A stretch of 55,022 nucleotides of DNA. It comes from an uncultured bacterium (GTDB lineage Bacteria; Bacillota; Clostridia; Lachnospirales; Lachnospiraceae). The DNA lies in assembly GCA_947063875.1 (NCBI GenBank), contig CAMSTY010000019.1, forward strand, positions 1-55,022, written 5' to 3'. Every line of letters begins with the position of its first letter. The stretch's first letter is position 1. Positions 50,400 through 55,022 of the stretch are shown piece by piece. The notes under the pieces are model-generated. The model was not told the DNA's origin. It saw only the letters and a list, made by a program, of their open reading frames with translations, and did not search any database. The position numbers and the translations under genes were made by a program.

Positions 50400-51597
50400 A
50401 GTGAGCGATTACGGAAGATATGACGGCAGAAGTACAAGAAATCAGCCTCAGAGGCCGGCAGGGGCAGGAAGGAACCAGAGGCCGGCGTCAGGGCGCAGCC
50501 AGAGACCGGCGTCTTCCGGCCGCAGCAGGGATGGCGGCAGGCAGAGCGCAGGTCCAAGACGCAGCCAGGGCGGCAAGTCCTCCGGCAACCGGCAAAGCGC
50601 CTCTTACAGAGGCGGCAGGATGACCGGATCGGAACGGAGGATCATCGAGGATGAGCGGGCGCGCACGAGAGCGCGGGCGAGAAAAAAGAGACGCAGGAGA
50701 CAGCGGAAAATATTGTTGGGGATATTTTGCCTGCTGATTCTGCTTTTGATCGGCGGTATTGTGTTCGCCGTGTCACGTCACAGAAGGGAAAAACAAAAAC
50801 AGGAGTTTCTTAAGGCAGGGGTCGGACTGCTTGAACAGGAAAGCTATGAGGAAGCGATTGCACGGCTGGACGACGCCCTCCAATGGTCGCAGGAAAAGAT
50901 CGGGGAGTTTGAGACGACGGTATTGCTTTACCGCGCAGATGCGGAATTCAGGCTTCAGGATTATGACGCGGCGCAGAATACCTATACTCTTCTTATGGAC
51001 CAGGACCCGGAGAATGCGGATTACAAGAAAGGGGTTGCTCTCTGCCTGATCGAAAAAGGCGATTACGATGCGGCTCTGTCCTATGGCGTGATGGATGGCT
51101 ATATCTGCAACCTGAAGGCGGTGGAACAGATTCAGGCAGGAGAATATGATGCGGCATTGGAATTGATCGAGAGAGGCAAGGCCGCCGGGGACTCCCTGCA
51201 GGATCTGAGTTTTAATGAAGCCGTGGCATGGGAGAACAAGGGGGATTTTGCAAAAGCCCTGGAATTGTTTGAGGCATATGCCGCACAATACGGCGCCGAT
51301 GATACGGTGGAAAGAGAACTGGCCTTTTTGAGGAGCAGGCAGGGCAACGTTCCGGAGGCGGACGGCAGCGGTGAATCCGGTTCCGGAAGCGAGGGAGATA
51401 ACGTCAGCGGAGCTGCTTCCGAAAGCGGAACGGAAACCGGCGGCGAGAGCGTTTCGGGAAGTCCGGCGGAGTCCGGTGAGAGCGTTTCGGGGGCCCAGGC
51501 GGGAACCGGCGGTGAGGATGCTTCCGGCAGCGAAGAGAATGCCGGCGGCGAGGAGACTTCCAGCAGTGCGTACAGCGCCGGACAGGCAAGAGGTTGA
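50392..51597 (+). CDS. membrane-anchored TPR protein with basic N-terminus and acidic tail
   Basis: 401 aa, function unknown. Residues 1-105 are low-complexity and very basic (Arg/Gly/Ser/Gln repeats such as RPASGRSQRPASSGRSR) and cytoplasmic by the positive-inside rule. One membrane helix lies at ~107-128. Residues ~137-305 form TPR-like repeats (AGVGLLEQESYEEAIARLDD; EYDAALELIERGKAAG). The last ~85 residues are Ser/Gly/Glu-rich repeats (SGESVSG type). Start ATG 50392 (GTG 50389 adjacent). It precedes hflX in the same operon. A scaffold role is guesswork. Confidence 0.75.
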   Translation: MDKVSDYGRYDGRSTRNQPQRPAGAGRNQRPASGRSQRPASSGRSRDGGRQSAGPRRSQGGKSSGNRQSASYRGGRMTGSERRIIEDERARTRARARKKRRRRQRKILLGIFCLLILLLIGGIVFAVSRHRREKQKQEFLKAGVGLLEQESYEEAIARLDDALQWSQEKIGEFETTVLLYRADAEFRLQDYDAAQNTYTLLMDQDPENADYKKGVALCLIEKGDYDAALSYGVMDGYICNLKAVEQIQAGEYDAALELIERGKAAGDSLQDLSFNEAVAWENKGDFAKALELFEAYAAQYGADDTVERELAFLRSRQGNVPEADGSGESGSGSEGDNVSGAASESGTETGGESVSGSPAESGESVSGAQAGTGGEDASGSEENAGGEETSSSAYSAGQARG

Positions 51598-51612
51598 TTG
51601 ACAGGAGTAACA

Positions 51613-52872
51613 ATGGCAGAATTGATAGAAATCGGAGATATAGAAGAACGGGTAATTCTCATTGCCGTAGATACCGGAGACGGGAGCAATGCTGCCGCCT
51701 CTCTGGAGGAACTGGAAGAACTGGTGGATACGGCGGGTGCTGCGACAGTAGATAAGATTATCCAGAACCGGGAAAACGTCCATCCCGGCACATACCTGGG
51801 GAAAGGGAAAATCGAAGAGGTAAAAGAGAGGATCTGGGAACTGAATGCGACCGGTGTGGTATGCGACGACGAATTGTCGCCGGCTCAGCTGCGAAACCTG
51901 GAGGATGCGCTGGATACCAAGGTGATGGACCGGACAATGGTGATTCTGGATATCTTTGCCGCCCGCGCGAATACCAGCGAAGGGAAGATCCAGGTGGAAC
52001 TGGCCCAGCTGAAATACCGCGCCGCCCGCCTGGTGGGACTTCGCAATTCCCTGTCCCGTCTGGGCGGCGGGATCGGTACCCGGGGCCCTGGTGAGAAAAA
52101 GCTGGAGATGGACCGGCGTCTGATTCATGAGCGGATCGGGCAGCTGAAGTCAGAATTGGAAGAGGTGAAACGGCACCGGGAGATTCAGAGAAAGCAGCGG
52201 GAACGTGCGCACACACCGGTGGCGGCTATCGTAGGCTATACGAATGCCGGCAAATCGACGCTTTTGAATCGCCTGACAGATGCTGGTATTCTGGCAGAAG
52301 ATAAACTGTTTGCCACACTTGACCCGACGACACGAAGCATGAATCTGGAAAGCGGACAGAAGATTTTGCTGACCGATACGGTAGGATTTATCCGTAAGCT
52401 GCCTCATCATCTGGTGGAGGCATTTAAAAGCACTCTGGAGGAAGCAAAATACAGCGATATTATTCTGCACGTGGCAGACAGTTCCAATCCGCAGATGGAT
52501 ATGCAGATGTATGTGGTATATGAGACGCTGCGGGAATTGGGCGTGGAGGATAAGGTCACGGTGACCGTATTCAATAAGATGGATCAGACAGAGCAGGAAC
52601 AGCTTCCCAGGGATCTGCATGCGGATTATCAGGTGAGAATTTCGGCAAAGACCGGCGACGGGCTGGATGATCTGCGGGAATTGCTGGAGAATATTTTAAG
52701 AAACAGAAATATTTACCTGGAGCGGGTGTTCGCTTATCAGGAGGCAGGCAGGATTCAGCAGATTCGGAAATATGGGGAACTGCTGTCAGAAGAATACCGG
52801 GATGACGGGATTGCGGTAAAAGCATATGTTCCGGCAGAGCTGTTTGCCGGACTGCAGGAGGGGATAGGATGA
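51613..52872 (+). CDS. hflX: GTPase HflX
   Basis: 419 aa. The N-terminal HflX domain has GTYLGKGKIEEVKE and VVCDDELSPAQLRNLED, a coiled-coil bridge, then the G domain: G1 VGYTNAGKSTLLN, G3 TDTVGFIRKLPHHLV, G4 FNKMD and G5 SAKTGDG. HflX binds the 50S subunit and rescues or splits stalled ribosomes. ATG 51613 follows AGGAG 5 nt upstream; a TTG at 51598 is rejected. The next gene overlaps its stop by 4 bp. Confidence 0.95.
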   Translation: MAELIEIGDIEERVILIAVDTGDGSNAAASLEELEELVDTAGAATVDKIIQNRENVHPGTYLGKGKIEEVKERIWELNATGVVCDDELSPAQLRNLEDALDTKVMDRTMVILDIFAARANTSEGKIQVELAQLKYRAARLVGLRNSLSRLGGGIGTRGPGEKKLEMDRRLIHERIGQLKSELEEVKRHREIQRKQRERAHTPVAAIVGYTNAGKSTLLNRLTDAGILAEDKLFATLDPTTRSMNLESGQKILLTDTVGFIRKLPHHLVEAFKSTLEEAKYSDIILHVADSSNPQMDMQMYVVYETLRELGVEDKVTVTVFNKMDQTEQEQLPRDLHADYQVRISAKTGDGLDDLRELLENILRNRNIYLERVFAYQEAGRIQQIRKYGELLSEEYRDDGIAVKAYVPAELFAGLQEGIG

Positions 52873-53288
52873 ATGAGGAATCAAGAGCGTCTGTCGATAT
52901 GAACGCGATAAAATATTTTCTGATGGGAGTGGCATTGATTCTCATCCTTGCCCTTGTTATGTTTAACCCAATCAGGATCGTCCGTTATGACCGGGAGCCG
53001 ATCGAGGTGCAGGTGGTTAAAAAAGAGATTACGGAACAGGATGGTGAAAAACTTTATTTGCTCCATTGTGAGAAGGCGGACGGAGAACAGGAGATTCTGG
53101 AACTTCATAAAGAATCTATTGGGGAGCGTTTTGAACAGGATGTGGTCTATAAGCAAATTAAGACAGGCAAATATTATTCATTCCGGGTAGCAATGAAAGA
53201 AGAGTTCAAGAGCCATTACCGGACTGTCTGCGGTGCGGTCAAGCTGATCAACGGGTTTTCCCAGGAGACAACAGCATCGGGGGAATAA
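52869..53288 (+). CDS. small membrane-anchored protein of unknown function
   Basis: 139 aa. One membrane helix at ~14-33 (YFLMGVALILILALVMF) follows a short cytoplasmic N-terminus; the outer part (~40-130) is a small alpha/beta-looking domain with IEVQVVKKEITEQDGEKLYL and YSFRVAMKEEFKSHYR. No catalytic motif is visible. It overlaps hflX by 4 bp (ATGA), so it is translationally coupled, and a terminator follows. I do not recognise the family. Confidence 0.7.
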   Translation: MNEESRASVDMNAIKYFLMGVALILILALVMFNPIRIVRYDREPIEVQVVKKEITEQDGEKLYLLHCEKADGEQEILELHKESIGERFEQDVVYKQIKTGKYYSFRVAMKEEFKSHYRTVCGAVKLINGFSQETTASGE

Positions 53289-53305
53289 CGGAATAAAAGA
53301 AAAAA

Positions 53306-53333
53306 CTGCCGCGGGGATACCGCGGCAGCTTTT
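53306..53333. terminator. terminator after the hflX operon
   Basis: Perfect 9-bp stem CTGCCGCGG / CCGCGGCAG, 5-nt loop, CTTTTG tail on the + side and A-rich flank on the other, so it may also serve the convergent FCD regulator gene. Confidence 0.85.
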
Positions 53334-53369
53334 GTGTGCGGCATGGGTATCCTGGCGGCAGATCCATCA

Positions 53370-54077
53370 TCAGGAGATGCCGGCGATATGGTTTAACATG
53401 TTAGTCATGGCCTCCCCCGGACTTTGGTTGCGGATGGAATCCAGAATTTTCTGGTGCATAAGAACCATCTGCTCCAGAGTATCCGGCAGAGAAGCAAGTT
53501 TTGAGAAGGACTCCCTGGTTGCGGTTTCGCAGGCATCGGCAATCGCCGCCATGGAGGTAATCATCAGCGGGTTGCGGGTACAGGCGGCGATGGTTTCATG
53601 GAAATTGCGGTCTAGGGAGGGGATCAGATCATAATTGCCGTTGTGCCGGGCATAGGCGAGATCATCCTGGATCTGCTGAAGGCGGTTTGCCTCTTCCGGT
53701 TTAATCCGTTCGGCGGCAAGAGCGGCAGCCTGTCCCTCCAGCATCAGGCGGAATTCCAGAAAATCTTCATGGCTGGCGCCGTGAATGACTGCCTTTAAAG
53801 GTGTAGCCTCCAGAATGGCAGAGTAGTTGTTGACGGTGGTGCCTCGTTTGGTCCGGGTCACATACCCGGAAAGTTCCAATGCTTTGTAGGCCTCGCGAAT
53901 GGTACTGCGGCCAATCGAAAGCTGCTCGCAGAGGATGGTTTCGCTGGGAAAGGTGTAGCCTTCGGGCAGCTCTCCGGATTGAATAAGATGGCTGATTTTT
54001 TCATATATTATGTCAGACATGTTTTTTTGCGGACGGATATTCAGCAGACTTTGAAATGGATTGCCGGGATTGGACAT
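53370..54077 (-). CDS. GntR family transcriptional regulator, FadR/FCD type
   Basis: 235 aa. The winged HTH reads IYEKISHLIQSGELPEGYTF with SIGRSTIREAYKALELSGYV and the wing TRTKRGTTV. The C-terminal FCD domain has FLEFRLMLEGQAAALAAERI, RNFHETIAACTRNPLM and MVLMHQKILDSI, giving Asp/His positions that usually bind a metal and a small acid effector. ATG 54077 is used; upstream GGAG is 11 nt away. The promoter is a perfect consensus. No metabolic target genes are adjacent: neighbours are hflX and rimP. Confidence 0.9.
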   Translation of the reverse strand: MSNPGNPFQSLLNIRPQKNMSDIIYEKISHLIQSGELPEGYTFPSETILCEQLSIGRSTIREAYKALELSGYVTRTKRGTTVNNYSAILEATPLKAVIHGASHEDFLEFRLMLEGQAAALAAERIKPEEANRLQQIQDDLAYARHNGNYDLIPSLDRNFHETIAACTRNPLMITSMAAIADACETATRESFSKLASLPDTLEQMVLMHQKILDSIRNQSPGEAMTNMLNHIAGIS

Positions 54078-54116
54078 AGAAAGGCAGTCTCCTTTCAATA
54101 TGTAGTAATATTGCCC

Positions 54117-54145
54117 ATTATAATACAGAAATATCTGCTTGTCAA
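54117..54145 (-). promoter_or_regulatory. consensus sigma-A promoter of the FCD regulator gene
   Basis: On the minus strand TTGACA-N17-TATAAT, a perfect consensus match, ending 39 bp before the start codon. Such a strong promoter for a regulator suggests tight autorepression. Confidence 0.8.
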
Positions 54146-54191
54146 AGAAGATTTCTGGAAAAAATGTTTGTCATCAGATTATCAGATGAAT

Positions 54192-54219
54192 GATGTCTGC
54201 ATGTACCATGTCAGACATC
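54192..54219. promoter_or_regulatory. candidate operator, 8-12-8 inverted repeat
   Basis: GATGTCTG (54192-54199) and CAGACATC (54212-54219) are exact reverse complements around CATGTACCATGT, which itself repeats CATG. It lies 46 bp upstream of the FCD regulator's -35 and 65 bp upstream of the rimP promoter. It may be a site for the adjacent regulator. Confidence 0.4.
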
Positions 54220-54284
54220 GTATGTAAGCGTAGCCGGGTATGAGAAGAAAAATAGAGAAATATTGAAAAACGCCGTAGAAACCC

Positions 54285-54313
54285 TTGCAATTGACATTTC
54301 CTGGTGCTATAAT
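54285..54313 (+). promoter_or_regulatory. sigma-A promoter of rimP-nusA
   Basis: TTGCAA-N17-TATAAT. A TTGACA also occurs at 54291 but is only 11 nt from the -10, so TTGCAA is the usable -35. Confidence 0.65.
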
Positions 54314-54344
54314 ACATACGATAACATGATAAATGACGAATGGT

Positions 54345-54371
54345 AGAGTGGGCATATGTCCACTCTTACTT
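54345..54371 (+). terminator. leader hairpin or attenuator before rimP
   Basis: 8-bp stem (54345-54352 with 54359-54366, one G.U), loop CATATG, then TACTTTTT. It is terminator-like and lies between the rimP promoter and gene, so premature termination controlling the rimP-nusA operon is plausible. Confidence 0.6.
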
Positions 54372-54412
54372 TTTGGCATGGAACCCGGATGTGGATGAAG
54401 TGAGGTGATGAT

Positions 54413-54880
54413 ATGGCAAGAAGAGAAGAATACGAATCCAGGACAGAACGTTTTTTGCTGCCGCTTTTGGAAAAACACCAATTTGAACTGGTGGACGTGG
54501 AGTACGTGAAAGAGGCGGGGAACTGGTATCTGCGTGCTTATATAGATAAGGAAGGCGGAATTACCGTAGATGACTGCGAGGCGATCAGCCGGAGATTAAG
54601 CGACTGGCTGGATCAGGAGGACTTTATTGACGACAGTTACACATTGGAGGTCAGTTCGCCGGGGCTTGGAAGACCGCTTAAGAAAGATAAGGATTTTGAG
54701 AGAAGCCTGGGAGAAGAGGTAGAGATACGGCTGTATAAGCCAAGAGAAAAGCAAAAGGAATTTGCCGGCCTTTTAAAGGCTTATGACAGGGAGACGGTAA
54801 CGATTGAGACAGAAGATGGCGGGGAAGAAGTGTTTACCCGTGCGGAGATCGCATTAATCCGGCTGGCATTCGACTTTTAG
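54413..54880 (+). CDS. rimP: ribosome maturation factor RimP
   Basis: 155 aa, typical length. The N-terminal alpha/beta domain has LPLLEKHQFELVDVEYVKE and WYLRAYIDKEGGITVDDC, followed by YTLEVSSPGLGRPLKKDKDF; the C-terminal SH3-like barrel follows from ~90. RimP assists 30S subunit assembly around S12 and the central pseudoknot. The RBS is GAGGTGAT. rimP-nusA is the conserved start of the nusA-infB cluster, and nusA follows 30 bp later. Confidence 0.96.
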   Translation: MARREEYESRTERFLLPLLEKHQFELVDVEYVKEAGNWYLRAYIDKEGGITVDDCEAISRRLSDWLDQEDFIDDSYTLEVSSPGLGRPLKKDKDFERSLGEEVEIRLYKPREKQKEFAGLLKAYDRETVTIETEDGGEEVFTRAEIALIRLAFDF

Positions 54881-54910
54881 AAAAGGAAAGTATCTTAGGA
54901 GGAAAAAATC

Positions 54911-55022
54911 ATGAACAAGGAACTGATCGAGGCGCTGGAACTGCTGGAAAAGGAGAAGAATATCAGTAAAGCGACTCTGCTGGAAGCGATTGAGAATTCT
55001 CTGATTACCGCCTGCAAAAACC
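54911..55022 (+). CDS. nusA: transcription factor NusA (3' part beyond window)
   Basis: The first 37 codons are visible: MNKELIEALELLEKEKNISK, then ATLLEAIENSLITACKN, matching the NusA N-terminal RNA polymerase-binding domain. AGGAGG precedes ATG by 8 nt. The order rimP-nusA confirms the call. The window ends within the gene. NusA modulates pausing, termination and antitermination, alongside NusB encoded at 24.1 kb. Confidence 0.93.
   Translation, partial: MNKELIEALELLEKEKNISKATLLEAIENSLITACKN

Noticed and set aside
50773..52128. 451-codon minus-strand open frame across the TPR gene and hflX
   Set aside because: It overlaps two well-supported + strand genes and has no known motif or RBS.

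Overview
The window looks like a chromosomal segment of an endospore-forming, low-to-mid GC Firmicute, most likely a gut Lachnospiraceae / Clostridium cluster XIVa anaerobe. The evidence is spo0A and spoIVB, AGGAGG-type ribosome binding sites, sigma-A promoters of TTGACA-N17-TATAAT type, a rubrerythrin, cellobiose-type PTS genes, and the order nusB-xseA-xseB-ispA-dxs-tlyA-nadK-argR-recN-spoIVB. Most genes lie on the + strand. I see no rRNA, tRNA, CRISPR array, IS element or prophage. The genus assignment is inference.

Layout. 0-7 kb: 3' end of spo0A, glycogen synthase glgA, a divergent-PAP2 protein, rpsO, pnp (behind a long leader hairpin) and a secreted M14 peptidase. 7-15 kb: a PHP phosphatase (minus), a Na/Pi cotransporter, the glycolytic run gap-pgk-tpiA, and a KdpDE-like two-component pair without kdp transporter genes. 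15-21 kb: a lipoprotein (minus), MATE transporter, DegV, an amylosucrase-like GH13 enzyme and a YtvI-like permease. 21-24 kb: a RelA/SpoT synthetase that appears fused to a C-terminal HEPN-like domain (minus), divergent from a ~490-bp non-coding locus of tandem repeats and two large inverted repeats, then a YgjP-like metallopeptidase and an orphan HicB-like protein. 24-34 kb: the conserved housekeeping/isoprenoid/DNA-repair run ending in spoIVB. 34-42 kb: an accessory-looking carbohydrate block (GntR/UTRA regulator, class I amidotransferase, GH1 6-phospho-beta-glucosidase, PTS EIIC-EIIB-EIIA, ROK sugar kinase, mannose-6-phosphate isomerase). 42-47 kb: hybrid sensor kinase (minus), DUF6062-like Cys/His protein, rubrerythrin and HAD phosphatase. 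47-55 kb: YkuE-like phosphoesterase, PAP2 phosphatase, scpA-scpB, a TPR membrane protein, hflX, an FCD/GntR regulator (minus), rimP and the start of nusA.

How the genes fit together. The bgl-PTS block should import and phosphorylate beta-glucosides and split them inside the cell, with the local GntR/UTRA protein as the probable regulator. The ROK kinase and ManA feed fructose or mannose into glycolysis, whose middle steps (gap-pgk-tpiA) are in the same window. GlgA and the amylosucrase-like enzyme both make alpha-glucan but are not adjacent.

The strongest candidates for something new are the synthetase-HEPN fusion (21172-22431) and the structured non-coding locus beside it (22524-23013). In that locus every single-base departure from perfect pairing that I found inside the main stems is G.U-compatible on the + strand, except one A.A in the first element and the internal loops. 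A link between the two is speculation based only on adjacency. The ~95-nt hairpin in the pnp leader is a further good regulatory candidate.
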